Assembly (NCBI GenBank): GCA_051418055.1
Contig: JBPRGH010000041.1
Coordinates: forward strand, 62,001-126,000
Source: JBPRGH01 sp051418055
GTDB lineage: Bacteria; Bacteroidota; Bacteroidia; Cytophagales; Cyclobacteriaceae
Direction of reading: 5' to 3'
Length of the DNA stretch: 64,000 nucleotides
Shown here piece by piece: positions 1-8,079 of the stretch; within the stretch, counting starts at the first letter, position 1; every line of letters starts with the position of its first letter. Both the position numbers and the translations under genes were made by a program. The notes below the pieces were generated by a model that had not been told where the DNA came from, ran no database searches, and was given only the letters and a program-made list of their open reading frames with translations.

Positions 1-313
1 CCCTAAATATTCTTATATCTTCATCTGTATACCATTTCGCAGAAAGATCTTCAAGAGTTGGGTTTTGTTCCTTTATTAAGTTGATCTTCCATTCCCTTTT
101 CCAATTTTTTAGCTGCCTTTCACGATCGACTGCATCTTGAATATTTGAGAAAGATTCAAAATAAACCAGATAAAAACATCTATATTTTGTAGTGAATTTG
201 GAGCCATTCAAGTACCTATGCTCTAATACTCTCGTCTCAAGATCATTAGTAGAACCGATATAAAATACTATTCTATTAAAGTTACTTAGGATGTAGGTTT
301 CACCGCTTTTCAT
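1..313 (-). CDS. GIY-YIG endonuclease-domain protein (3' part cut off by window edge)
   Basis: An open frame starts with ATG at 313 and runs off the left edge after 104 codons without a stop. The protein opens MKSGETYILSN, followed about nine residues later by VFYIGSTNDLETR. This matches the beta-strand pattern of small GIY-YIG proteins (here Y-I-L ... F-Y-I-G-S-T), with a conserved R (LETRVLEH) and then the KYRCFYLVYFE strand. The helix ending RERQLKNWKREWK and the tail containing NP(T/S)LEDLS are also typical of the short, stand-alone GIY-YIG proteins common in Bacteroidota. Such proteins are single-domain putative nucleases and their cellular role is mostly unknown. The gene faces away from the repeat block at 384-801. 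Only the last few residues are probably missing, since the family is about 85-110 residues long. Confidence 0.8.
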   Translation of the reverse strand, partial: MKSGETYILSNFNRIVFYIGSTNDLETRVLEHRYLNGSKFTTKYRCFYLVYFESFSNIQDAVDRERQLKNWKREWKINLIKEQNPTLEDLSAKWYTDEDIRIFR

Positions 314-383
314 AATTGTACTTCAACAATTTAGAAATATTTCTATACAGTATGCGCTTATATTGAATAAAAAATTGTAGCTA

Positions 384-571
384 TCCTGAATTTATTTCAG
401 GATCCACTGTCGCGGAGTAAAAGTCAGGTGTAAGAACTTTTATTTTTTCTCAAATTCTCAATTGGAGGGATTTTACCTTTACCCTTTGATATCTTCTTGT
501 TGTGGTGCTATGCCACTATTGCAGATTATCTAGAGGCAGTGGTATCAGATCCTGAAACAAGTTCAGGATGA
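384..571. repeat. Degenerate ~200-bp repeat unit, copy A
   Basis: First of two similar units in the 521-bp gene-free gap between the GIY-YIG gene and crtZ. It begins with the small palindrome TCCTGAATTTATTTCAGGA and ends with CCTGAAACAAGTTCAGG. In between are blocks shared with copy B: ACTGTCGCGGAGTAA, TTTTACC(T/C), CCTTTG(A/G)TATCTTCTT, TGTGGT(G/T)CTAT and GGCAGTGGTAT. No reading frame fills the unit. It looks like an interspersed intergenic element rather than a gene. Nothing else is visible in this gap. Confidence 0.8.
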
Positions 572-593
572 CGATCTAACCCCAAATCAGCCA

Positions 594-801
594 TCCTGAA
601 TTTATTTCAGGATCTACTGTCGCGGAGTAATGTTAGCTGCAAGAAGTCTGGCTTATCCCAAAACCTTCAATTGAAAGTAATTTTACCCTCAGCCTTTGGT
701 ATCTTCTTATTGTGGTTCTATTCCGCTATTGAAGGTTAACTTCAGGCAGTGGTATTAGTTTCTGCCCGAAGGACTCCTTTGGAGAAACAAGTTCAGGATG
801 G
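594..801. repeat. Degenerate ~200-bp repeat unit, copy B
   Basis: Second unit, in the same orientation as copy A. It opens with the same 19-bp palindrome (TCCTGAATTTATTTCAGGA) and the block ACTGTCGCGGAGTAA, and closes with GAAACAAGTTCAGGATG. It differs from copy A by scattered substitutions and by about 20 extra bases near the right end (around 761-783, containing CCCGAAGGACTCC, which can pair with the neighbouring TTTGGAG). The partial decay suggests an old duplication or two independent insertions. Confidence 0.8.
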
Positions 802-834
802 CGTAATAAAAAAATAGCCTCCTGTCATTTCTTC

Positions 835-1296
835 TTATCTCTTCTCCTCAGGCTCATATTTTTTTGGAGCATACAGAAATCCAAAAGCTTCACCATCTTC
901 CTTCGTATGTTTTTTATGATGGACATAATGTGCATTAATGATCCGCTTTAGGTATTTATTTTTCGATTTAAATCGGATCTTGATCCTGCGATGGACAATT
1001 ACATCATGGAACACAAAATAAAAAATGCCATAGCACAATATGCCGATGGCTACTGAGGTAAGGTAGAAGGATTCCATGTGATAGGTAGAGTAGTAAAACA
1101 AAAAAATGGCAACCGCACTAAATACTACTGCAAACAAGTCATTCCGCTCCAGAGGGTGGTTATGCACCTTATGATGTGAACGATGCCACGTCCACAGAAT
1201 GCCATGCATAATATACTTATGAGTAAACCATGCTATGAATTCCATAAACAGGAAAACGCCAATTACAATCAGGATATTAATCAATATTTCCACCAT
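835..1296 (-). CDS. crtZ: Beta-carotene 3-hydroxylase (CrtZ type)
   Basis: A 153-residue integral membrane di-iron hydroxylase of the fatty acid hydroxylase superfamily, expected to add hydroxyl groups to beta-ionone rings (beta-carotene to zeaxanthin). The histidine clusters that bind the di-iron centre are visible: HKYIMH near residue 26, HRSHH near 38, HDVIVH near 97 and HYVHH near 123. Hydrophobic segments lie at about 5-24, 54-72 and 78-95. The length fits CrtZ (150-180). It is the last gene of the minus-strand carotenoid and photolyase run, one base after the SRPBCC gene. No lycopene cyclase lies nearby, so the ring substrate must come from an enzyme encoded elsewhere. Confidence 0.9.
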   Translation of the reverse strand: MVEILINILIVIGVFLFMEFIAWFTHKYIMHGILWTWHRSHHKVHNHPLERNDLFAVVFSAVAIFLFYYSTYHMESFYLTSVAIGILCYGIFYFVFHDVIVHRRIKIRFKSKNKYLKRIINAHYVHHKKHTKEDGEAFGFLYAPKKYEPEEKR

Positions 1297-1297
1297 A

Positions 1298-1762
1298 TTA
1301 TTTATTAAACATATTTTCTAATGTTTTTGATCTATAATCAAAGATAGATTTTACCTGGCGCTCCACAAAAATCCCATTTGCCAGCCTGCCAAGTGCGCTA
1401 AGGGGTAATGCATAATTTACGATATCTGTCATTTTAATCCCTCCTTTAACCTTTTCAAAATGATGCTGATGGTGCCACATAGCATAAGGGCCATACCGCT
1501 GCTCATCAACAAAGTAATTAGGGGCATCCACATGAGTGATCTCCGTAACCCATTGTACAGGAATACCGGGTACTACCTGTACCTTATACTGGATGATCTG
1601 TCCGGGATACATTTTATCATTGATACCAGATGTATATTCAATCTTGAACCCCATATGAGGTGGCGTAATACGCGCTAAATTTTTGGGAGAGCTGAAGAAA
1701 TCCCAGGCCTCCTCAAGGGAAAGAGGAAGCACCTGCTCAGTTTCAAGTCTGTAGATCTTCAT
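1298..1762 (-). CDS. SRPBCC (START-like) domain protein
   Basis: A 154-residue single-domain protein of the SRPBCC superfamily, whose helix-grip fold encloses a hydrophobic ligand. Visible features are the opening strand and helix (LPLSLEEAWDFFSSPKNLAR), the ITPPHMGFKI stretch typical of the CDP-paratose-epimerase/YfeZ-like 'cell division inhibitor' branch, and a C-terminal amphipathic helix. It has no signal peptide or membrane segment. It sits between the SDR/DUF2867 gene (6 bp gap) and crtZ (1 bp gap), clearly within the operon. In other bacteria, genes of this family recur next to photolyase and carotenoid genes under light control, but the ligand is not known. A specific activity cannot be read from the sequence. 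Confidence 0.8.
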   Translation of the reverse strand: MKIYRLETEQVLPLSLEEAWDFFSSPKNLARITPPHMGFKIEYTSGINDKMYPGQIIQYKVQVVPGIPVQWVTEITHVDAPNYFVDEQRYGPYAMWHHQHHFEKVKGGIKMTDIVNYALPLSALGRLANGIFVERQVKSIFDYRSKTLENMFNK

Positions 1763-1767
1763 TTTTG

Positions 1768-3225
1768 TTAACCTTTATAATTGACAATATTCTTAACCAT
1801 TTTAGGGAAGATCAGGTGATGGAAAGGATAAAAAAGATACCAGTACATCCGCCCCCAGATGCCCAATGGCCTGAAAGTGGCTGTTTGTACCAGATATGAC
1901 CTGCCCTCCCTTTCTCTTATTTTAAACTCCAACCATGCTTCTCCGGGTAATTTCATTTCAGCATAAAGAAGTAGCCTTCCCTGGTTACGATCAGCGAGTA
2001 ACACTCGCCAGAAATCAAGGCTGTCCCCGGTTTTCAGCTCATCAGGGCTTCTTCTCCCACGCCGCAATCCGACACCACCAAAAATTTTATCTATAACACC
2101 CCTGACCTGCCACATAATGTTGCCATAGTACCAGCCCCTGTTGCCACCAATGTGCCAGAGATTATCTATAACCTCTTCCTTATTATCCTTGATTAATGCC
2201 TCCTGGATATCCTTCATACATCCATAAGAGGGAACTTCAATGTTATCCAGGAAATTTTGATCAAGGCGACGGTTATGCACTGCGTCTGTCCAACTGGACA
2301 CAATATTTTTTTGATTTATCCTGCTAAAGGCCATCTCCAGGCTTTCTTCATAAGAGTAAAGTTTTAGTGGAACAACCTTTAGTATACTTTTATCTTTCGC
2401 CACCACATCATGGACCATGCTATCTACAAGGTTTCTGGCAAGCGTGTATGATGTTGAGGTGAAAAAATAGAGCCATAGAGAAGATAACCGTGTGGTTAAT
2501 AGCGGTACCGGAATGATATAACGTTTGAGGTTTCGTACTTTGGCATACGTAAGCAGCATATCCTTGTAAGTCAGTGTATCAGTACTTCCTATATCAAAAG
2601 TTCGGTCAAAAGCTTTCTCATTCATTAAAACACCATTTAAATACTCTATGACATTTCTTATTGCTATGGGATTACATTTACTTCTTACCCATCTGGGGCC
2701 TATCATCAGCGGGAGTTTTTCAGTCAGGTCACGGATAATTTCAAATGATGCACTTCCTGAACCAATTATGATAGCTGCTCGTAACACAGTTAGCGAAGCT
2801 TTTGAATTGCGAAGTATATCTTCGGTCTTTTTGCGGGAATATAGATGCTCGGAAAGCTCCTCTTCTTCCTCATTAATAATACCTCCGAGATAGATGATCT
2901 GCTTAGCCTCCGTATTATCAATACAGGTAACAAACTTTTCAGCCATTGCTTTCTCAAGGTCTGAAAAGCTTTTATTACCAGATGTCATGGAATGCACAAG
3001 ATAATATGCGGCATCAATATTTTTTGGAACAGCTTTTAAGGAATCCACATCGCTCAGGTCACCTTCATATACTTTTACTTTTTTTAAAAAATCTGCATCA
3101 AAATCCTCCAGGTCTAATTTTCTTTTATCCCTCACCAGGCATACAACTTCATGCCCTTTATCAACTAATACCGGTAGTAAACGTCTTCCTATATATCCTG
3201 TAGAACCTGTCAGTAGTATTTTCAT
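1768..3225 (-). CDS. NAD(P)-dependent SDR / DUF2867 two-domain protein
   Basis: A 485-residue protein. Residues 1-300 form an atypical short-chain dehydrogenase (NmrA/ComplexI-30K-like) fold with the dinucleotide-binding motif GSTGYIGRRLLP at about 7-18 and YYLVHSM near 75. Residues about 330-480 match the DUF2867 type domain, with motifs such as GWYYGN, RRGRRSPDELKTGDSLDFWR and the final TFRPLGIWGRMYWYLFYPFH. Its start overlaps the photolyase stop by 4 bp (ATGA), so the two are translationally coupled. The family often accompanies photolyases and SRPBCC proteins. The redox substrate is unknown, and a role in carotenoid or lipid modification, or in photoprotection, is inference only. Confidence 0.85.
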   Translation of the reverse strand: MKILLTGSTGYIGRRLLPVLVDKGHEVVCLVRDKRKLDLEDFDADFLKKVKVYEGDLSDVDSLKAVPKNIDAAYYLVHSMTSGNKSFSDLEKAMAEKFVTCIDNTEAKQIIYLGGIINEEEEELSEHLYSRKKTEDILRNSKASLTVLRAAIIIGSGSASFEIIRDLTEKLPLMIGPRWVRSKCNPIAIRNVIEYLNGVLMNEKAFDRTFDIGSTDTLTYKDMLLTYAKVRNLKRYIIPVPLLTTRLSSLWLYFFTSTSYTLARNLVDSMVHDVVAKDKSILKVVPLKLYSYEESLEMAFSRINQKNIVSSWTDAVHNRRLDQNFLDNIEVPSYGCMKDIQEALIKDNKEEVIDNLWHIGGNRGWYYGNIMWQVRGVIDKIFGGVGLRRGRRSPDELKTGDSLDFWRVLLADRNQGRLLLYAEMKLPGEAWLEFKIREREGRSYLVQTATFRPLGIWGRMYWYLFYPFHHLIFPKMVKNIVNYKG

Positions 3226-4520
3226 GTGTTCAGCGCTTTTTTATAAGTATTAATTGCACGTTCCCGCGCCTCTTTATGATCAACCATAGGTTTTGGATAA
3301 GCTTTAGTATTATACTCAGAGACCCATTTTTTAATGTAAGCCTTATCAGGATCAAATTTTTTCTCCTGTAATTCAGGATTAAAAACGCGAAAATAAGGCG
3401 CGGCATCAACACCTGTTCCCGCCGCCCATTGCCAGCCTCCATTGTTGGAAGCAAGCTCATAATCAAGAAGCTTATCTGCAAAATATGCTTCACCCCAACG
3501 CCAGTCAATGAGCAGATGTTTACTTAAAAAGCTGGCAGTTATCATCCTGACCCTATTGTGCATATATCCTATGCTATTTAACTGACGCATACCTGCATCA
3601 ACAATTGGATATCCGGTTTTACCTTCGCACCACTTGTCGAATTCGTCAGCATTATTGCGCCAGGCTACCTTATCGTACTTTCTGTTGAAATTTTCAGTGA
3701 CGACATCAGGATAATGCCACAAGATCATCTGGTAAAATTCTCTCCAGATCAGCTCATTCACATAGGTGTCACTTTTTCCCTGGGCCTGAGAAAATAATTT
3801 TCGGATACTTACCGTTCCAAAGCGGAGGTGTGGACCAATTCGTGATGTACCCTGTTCAGCCGGGAAATCCCGCTTTTCTTTATAATGCTTCAATGTATAA
3901 TCAGTAACATTAGCAGAGGGGAAGGGGATATTAGTTTTTTCAAAACCGAGTTTGTTTAGAGAAGGGATATTTTCAAAATTGCTTTTGAAAAAATTATCAA
4001 ATTTTAAAGCAGATGTATAGCTTTTAAGATCCTCTTTTGAAAGAGCGGATCTCCATGAGCGGCTGTAAGGAGTAAATACATTATAAGGTGTACCATCTTT
4101 TTTCATCACCTCATCTTTTTCAAAAATAACCTGGTCCTTAAAGGTTTGAAGTTCAATATTATTATTCTGTAAAAGCTTTTTTATCTGTTCGTCACGCTCA
4201 CGGGCATAAGGTTCATAATCATTATTAATGTAAACACTTTTTATATTATATTTTTTAATTAATCCTTTCCATGCTTCTTCCGGTGTATCATGAAATACCT
4301 CTAATCGTGATCCTTTTCTTTTCAACTCAGAATTAATTTCCTGAAGGTGTTTATGGATAAATTCAACTCTTGCATCCTTCCTATACAGATCATCAAGGAT
4401 ATTTTTATCGAAAATAAATAACGGCAGAACAGGAAGGTCACCTTTTAAAGCATGAAAAAGGCCGGTATTATCATCCAGCCTGAGATCACGTCTAAACCAA
4501 AATATGGAAATGGGCTCCAT
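3222..4520 (-). CDS. phr: Deoxyribodipyrimidine photolyase (class I, cryptochrome/photolyase family)
   Basis: A 432-residue flavoprotein that uses blue or near-UV light to split cyclobutane pyrimidine dimers in DNA. The N-terminal antenna domain begins with the signature WFRRDLRLDDN (residues 8-18). The C-terminal FAD and DNA-binding domain shows RFGTVSIR, the ELIWREFYQMI helix, YPIVDAGMRQL, MHNRVRM and the strongly conserved WRWGEAYFADKLLDYELASN followed by NNGGWQWAAGTG. The length is slightly shorter than E. coli PhrB (472), as is usual in Bacteroidota. It lies 5 bp after idi and overlaps the SDR gene by 4 bp. Placement in a carotenoid operon with a CarH-like regulator points to induction by light. 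A cryptochrome function is less likely but not excluded. Confidence 0.93.
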   Translation of the reverse strand: MEPISIFWFRRDLRLDDNTGLFHALKGDLPVLPLFIFDKNILDDLYRKDARVEFIHKHLQEINSELKRKGSRLEVFHDTPEEAWKGLIKKYNIKSVYINNDYEPYARERDEQIKKLLQNNNIELQTFKDQVIFEKDEVMKKDGTPYNVFTPYSRSWRSALSKEDLKSYTSALKFDNFFKSNFENIPSLNKLGFEKTNIPFPSANVTDYTLKHYKEKRDFPAEQGTSRIGPHLRFGTVSIRKLFSQAQGKSDTYVNELIWREFYQMILWHYPDVVTENFNRKYDKVAWRNNADEFDKWCEGKTGYPIVDAGMRQLNSIGYMHNRVRMITASFLSKHLLIDWRWGEAYFADKLLDYELASNNGGWQWAAGTGVDAAPYFRVFNPELQEKKFDPDKAYIKKWVSEYNTKAYPKPMVDHKEARERAINTYKKALNT

Positions 4521-4525
4521 TTTCG

Positions 4526-5065
4526 CTATAGTTTTGGTCGTAAAGTTTCCGGCAGTTCAAAAGAATGCCTATCCAGAAAAGCTATTATTTGCCTGAACCA
4601 GAATGAATAGGCCTGGCTATTTGCAGCTATATCAGTAAGTAAATCTTGCCAGGTGATCCATTTGAAATCTTCTGCCTCATCTGGGTTAAGGATCGGGTTA
4701 TTATCATACAGGCCTATATAAACATGGTCCAACTCATGTTCAATAAGTTGATTTTCAAAGTTATATTTATAAATAAAGCTATATAAAAAAGAAAGCTTAG
4801 TGTTTATACCCATTTCTTCCTTTAAGCGTCGTTTAACTGCAGCCTCTGTTCTTTCTTCAGGTTTTGGATGGCTACAGCATGTGTTGGACCATAATCCGGC
4901 ACTATGATATTTTTGTGAAGCACGTTTCTGAAGTAGCATTTCACCGTTTTTATTAAAAATAATAACAGAAAAAGCTCTGTGCAAAAGGCCCTCCTGATGA
5001 ACTTTCATTTTCTCCATCACCCCAACTTCCCTGTCACGGGAATCCACTAAGATCACCTGCTCCAT
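4526..5065 (-). CDS. idi: Isopentenyl-diphosphate delta-isomerase, type 1
   Basis: A 179-residue Nudix-fold enzyme interconverting isopentenyl diphosphate and dimethylallyl diphosphate, the first committed supply step for isoprenoids. The catalytic cysteine lies in SNTCCSHP (Cys64). A Nudix-like stretch EERTEAAVKRRLKEEMGI follows, and the acidic catalytic strand is ELDHVYIG. The length matches E. coli Idi (182). The start ATG overlaps the crtB stop by one base (TAATG), so crtB and idi are coupled. The position puts the isomerase under the same control as carotenoid synthesis. Confidence 0.95.
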   Translation of the reverse strand: MEQVILVDSRDREVGVMEKMKVHQEGLLHRAFSVIIFNKNGEMLLQKRASQKYHSAGLWSNTCCSHPKPEERTEAAVKRRLKEEMGINTKLSFLYSFIYKYNFENQLIEHELDHVYIGLYDNNPILNPDEAEDFKWITWQDLLTDIAANSQAYSFWFRQIIAFLDRHSFELPETLRPKL

Positions 5066-5907
5066 TAGATAAAATTAAATCTGTGTTTGATATAAGATGT
5101 AAATAATAAAGTTACTTTTTTCTGATTTGGAATTCTAATACGGGTACGCATCACCTTATGAGGGGGTGTATTGCATATTTTTTTGAAAAGCTGTAGGTAG
5201 TACAAATAAGCAGTATATACGCCAAACCTTGCAGCTGGAGGAAGCTGCCTGATACCTTCATAAGCAACACGAAAATCTTCCTCTATTGCTAATTCAATTT
5301 CATTCTTGTCTTTTTCGCTAAAATTTAAAAGATCTAATCCCGGGAAATAAGTTCTGCCTAATTCCTCATAATCTGCTTTAAGGTCCCTTAGGAAATTGAC
5401 TTTTTGAAATGCTGCTCCCAGGCTCATTGCACTTGGTTTAAGTTTTTCATAATCAGCTTCCCCAAATGCACAAAATACCTTAAGGCACATAAGGCCAACT
5501 ACTTCTGCTGAACCGAGTATGTATTCGTTAATTGAATCCTCATCATAAACTTTATCTGCTTTTAGGTCCATTTCCATGCTTTTGAGGAACTGATTGATAA
5601 GGGAATGATCAATTTCATATGTGTTTACAGCTTTTTGAAAATTGTGGAGTACCGGGTTTAAGCTTATTCCATTACCAATGGCTTTATATGTATCTTTTTT
5701 AAATTCCTCTAAAAGCTCTTTTTTATCATATTCGTGAAATGTATCTACTATTTCGTCAGCAAACCGCACAAATCCATAAATGGAATATATAGGCTCCCTG
5801 AGGGCCGGAGGGAAACAAAATATCCCAAAAGAAAATGAGGTGCTGTAAGAGCGTGTAATAAGGCTACTGCATTTCAGACATACCTGATCGTAAAAATCTA
5901 TAGACAT
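5065..5907 (-). CDS. crtB: Phytoene synthase
   Basis: A 280-residue member of the trans-isoprenyl diphosphate synthase (squalene/phytoene synthase) family. It condenses two geranylgeranyl diphosphates head-to-head to phytoene. The two Asp-rich, Mg-binding motifs are seen as FADEIVD (Asp51-Asp55) and NFLRDLKAD near residues 171-179. The ITRSYSTSFSF stretch near the N terminus is also typical. It overlaps crtI by one base (TAATG) and idi by one base. No GGPP synthase gene is in the window, so GGPP must be made by an enzyme encoded elsewhere. Confidence 0.95.
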   Translation of the reverse strand: MSIDFYDQVCLKCSSLITRSYSTSFSFGIFCFPPALREPIYSIYGFVRFADEIVDTFHEYDKKELLEEFKKDTYKAIGNGISLNPVLHNFQKAVNTYEIDHSLINQFLKSMEMDLKADKVYDEDSINEYILGSAEVVGLMCLKVFCAFGEADYEKLKPSAMSLGAAFQKVNFLRDLKADYEELGRTYFPGLDLLNFSEKDKNEIELAIEEDFRVAYEGIRQLPPAARFGVYTAYLYYLQLFKKICNTPPHKVMRTRIRIPNQKKVTLLFTSYIKHRFNFI

Positions 5908-7376
5908 TATTTAAATTTTTTAATGACAAGATCTGCAGCTACCTGTCCCGATATAATGGAAGGAGGTACTCCCGGCCCCGGTACTGTTAACTGACCTGTA
6001 TAAATTAGGTTATTCACCTTTTTGCTTACCATTGAAGGCTTTAAATTGGCTGTTTGTAATAATGTATTAGCCAAACCATATGCGTTTCCTCTAAATGAAT
6101 TGTATTCATTTTTAAAGTCATTGACCGAAAAGCTTTTCTTATAGATCACACGATCTTTAATGTTTTCACCAGTATGTTTTTCAAGCCTTTTCATTACTTT
6201 CTCAAAATATTTCATCCTGATATCCTCATTATCATGCAGATCTGAAGCTATAGGAATTAAAATAAATAAGTTCTCATCACCTGCCGGAGCAACTAAGTCG
6301 TCAGTCTTTGAAGGGCAGGATACATAGAATAACGGATCATCGGGATATTTGTTATGTTTATATATATCTTTTGAATGTTGAACAAAATCTTCATCGAAAA
6401 ATAGATTGTGATGTAGCAATTTATTAACTTTTCCTTTGATTCCCAAATAAAAAATAATACTTGAAGGAGCCATCACCCGCTTTTGCCAATATTCTTTAGT
6501 GTACTGCTTGTGTTTATCATTTAATAAATATTGGTCAACAAAATTATAATCAGCTGCAGATATTGTTATATCTCCCGTAAATTCTGTTTTTTCGGTAATG
6601 ATTTTAATGATACGTTTATTCTGCACCTCCAGCTTCTTAACATTCTGGTCAAATTCAAATTTTACCCCATTATCAATTGCCACCTGGTGCATCGCATTTA
6701 CAATCTGATACATTCCTCCCTTTGGATACCATGTTCCGAGCTTTAAATCTGCATAATTCATCAATGTGTAAAGTGCCGGAGTTTCGTCGGCAGTGGCACC
6801 CAGAAAAAGTACCGGGAACTCCAGCAACTTTATAAGGTGTGGATGTTTGAAATACCGGCGAATATATTTTGATACAGAAGTGAAAACATGAAGTTTAAAA
6901 ATTCCTTTTATTATATCTGTATCGAATAATTCTTTTAGCGACTGACCTGGTTTATAAACAAGGCGGTTCATTCCCAGCTCGTATTTATAGGCTGCTTCTT
7001 CAATAAATTTATTCAGATGCTTAGTGCTCCCCGGCTGTTTTTCTTCAAAAAGTGCCCGCAGGTCATCAAGGTTTGCGGGAACGTCCATAACACCATCTTC
7101 AAAAAATATACGGTAGGAGGGGTCAAGGCGGACTAATTTATAATAGTCTGAGGTAGATTTGCCAAATCGCTGAAAAAAGTGCTCAAAGACATCGGGCATC
7201 CAGTACCAGCTTGGACCCATATCAAAGACGAAACCTTTTTCAGTAAATTGTCTTGCGCGGCCACCCGGCTGATCATGTTTTTCTATTACTGTAACATCAT
7301 AACCCTTTGCTGCAAGACATGCAGAAACAGAAAGGCCGGCAAAGCCGGCCCCTATAACATTTATTTTTTTTGTCAT
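5907..7376 (-). CDS. crtI: Phytoene desaturase (CrtI family)
   Basis: A 489-residue FAD-dependent desaturase that converts phytoene to lycopene or a related product. The N-terminal Rossmann motif is NVIGAGFAGLSVSACLAAKG (residues 6-25), followed by PGGRARQF and the family stretch FDMGPSWYWMPDVFE. The C-terminal FAD contact and family signature is YTGQLTVPGPGVPPSIISG. The length is normal for CrtI (about 490-500). It is the first gene of the biosynthetic operon, preceded by an 86-bp gap from the sigma factor gene. A carotenoid hydroxylase/oxidase paralog (CrtD-like) is a less likely alternative given the crtB neighbour. Confidence 0.93.
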   Translation of the reverse strand: MTKKINVIGAGFAGLSVSACLAAKGYDVTVIEKHDQPGGRARQFTEKGFVFDMGPSWYWMPDVFEHFFQRFGKSTSDYYKLVRLDPSYRIFFEDGVMDVPANLDDLRALFEEKQPGSTKHLNKFIEEAAYKYELGMNRLVYKPGQSLKELFDTDIIKGIFKLHVFTSVSKYIRRYFKHPHLIKLLEFPVLFLGATADETPALYTLMNYADLKLGTWYPKGGMYQIVNAMHQVAIDNGVKFEFDQNVKKLEVQNKRIIKIITEKTEFTGDITISAADYNFVDQYLLNDKHKQYTKEYWQKRVMAPSSIIFYLGIKGKVNKLLHHNLFFDEDFVQHSKDIYKHNKYPDDPLFYVSCPSKTDDLVAPAGDENLFILIPIASDLHDNEDIRMKYFEKVMKRLEKHTGENIKDRVIYKKSFSVNDFKNEYNSFRGNAYGLANTLLQTANLKPSMVSKKVNNLIYTGQLTVPGPGVPPSIISGQVAADLVIKKFK

Positions 7377-7412
7377 TTATGAGGCTTTATTCTTTTTAAA
7401 ACCTCAACGTAA

Positions 7413-7441
7413 CAAAATTTTCTAATTTTTGACAAGTTTGT
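7413..7441 (-). promoter_or_regulatory. Possible ECF-type promoter of the crtI operon
   Basis: On the minus strand the crtI leader contains TTGTCA, 17 bases, then TTACGT, about 35 bases before the crtI ATG. This resembles ECF promoters, which often pair a GTCA/AAC-type -35 with a C-G-T-containing -10. The adjacent upstream gene encodes an ECF sigma factor, so this is the natural place for its target site. No Bacteroidota housekeeping -7 element was seen here. This is inference from spacing and context only. Confidence 0.3.
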
Positions 7442-7462
7442 TTAACTCTAATTAAACAATAA

Positions 7463-7972
7463 TTAGTTGCTTCTATAACCTACTAACCTTTTTTGGATCT
7501 CTTTTCTCGCATGGAATATTCTGTTTTTCACTGTACCGATAGGGATCTCCAGCTTATCAGCTATTTCGTGATATTTGAAGCCTTCGGTATGTAACTTAAA
7601 CGGAACCAGCAGATCATCCTTTACATCATTTACACATTTCATGATATCATTATATTCATAAGTAGTATCAGGAGAGTGGAAAGTGTAGTTATCCGGAACA
7701 TTTAAATAATAAAGCTCCTCTGTATCATCATAAGTTGTTTTAGCTCTTTGCGCTTTTCTATACTTATTAATAAAAGTATTACGCATTATAGTATATAACC
7801 ACCCTTTGAGATTTGTATTTCTTGTAAATTTATCCCTATAGGTCAGGGCTTTTAATACAGTATCCTGAATGAGGTCTTCAGATTCTTGCTGATCGTTTGT
7901 AAATCTTCTTGTGAAAAGTTCAAGTGTACTCTGTAAAGAAGCAATTTGATGATTAAATTCAACTGCGGTCAT
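7463..7972 (-). CDS. ECF-type RNA polymerase sigma factor beside the carotenoid operon
   Basis: A 169-residue sigma-70 family factor with only regions 2 and 4. Region 2 (about residues 15-85) shows ESEDLIQDTVLKAL and the promoter-melting helix GWLYTIMRNTFINKYRK. Region 4 (about 105-165) shows YHEIADKLEIPIGTVKNRIF, a clear helix-turn-helix. It has no N-terminal region 1 and no membrane anti-sigma gene beside it. It lies between the CarH-like regulator (107 bp upstream) and crtI (86 bp downstream), all on the minus strand. By analogy with Streptomyces LitR/LitS and Myxococcus CarQ, it probably transcribes the carotenoid and photolyase genes when light is present. That role is inference from position. 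Confidence 0.9.
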   Translation of the reverse strand: MTAVEFNHQIASLQSTLELFTRRFTNDQQESEDLIQDTVLKALTYRDKFTRNTNLKGWLYTIMRNTFINKYRKAQRAKTTYDDTEELYYLNVPDNYTFHSPDTTYEYNDIMKCVNDVKDDLLVPFKLHTEGFKYHEIADKLEIPIGTVKNRIFHARKEIQKRLVGYRSN

Positions 7973-8025
7973 AGGTTTGAGTTATTTAGTTTCAAAAATT
8001 CATTGTTTGTACTAAATGACCGATG

Positions 8026-8077
8026 TAATAGCACATCGTTTCATTGTGCTATTAGTAAAGTAATAATCGTGCTAATT
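8026..8077. promoter_or_regulatory. Inverted plus direct repeat upstream of the sigma gene, candidate CarH-like operator
   Basis: A perfect 9-bp inverted repeat, TAATAGCAC (8026-8034) and GTGCTATTA (8046-8054), with an 11-bp spacer, lies in the 107-bp gap between the regulator and sigma genes. A third half-site, GTGCTAATT (8069-8077), stands 23 bp from the second in the same orientation. No T-tract follows on the minus strand, so a terminator for the regulator gene is unlikely. Multiple half-sites fit binding of a MerR-type, CarH-like oligomer. The sigma start codon lies 54 bp beyond the nearest half-site. Confidence 0.45.
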
Positions 8078-8079
8078 TT

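Noticed and set aside
8026..8054. Hairpin read as a terminator of the CarH-like gene
   Set aside because: No T-tract follows on the minus strand and the loop is long, so an operator is more likely.
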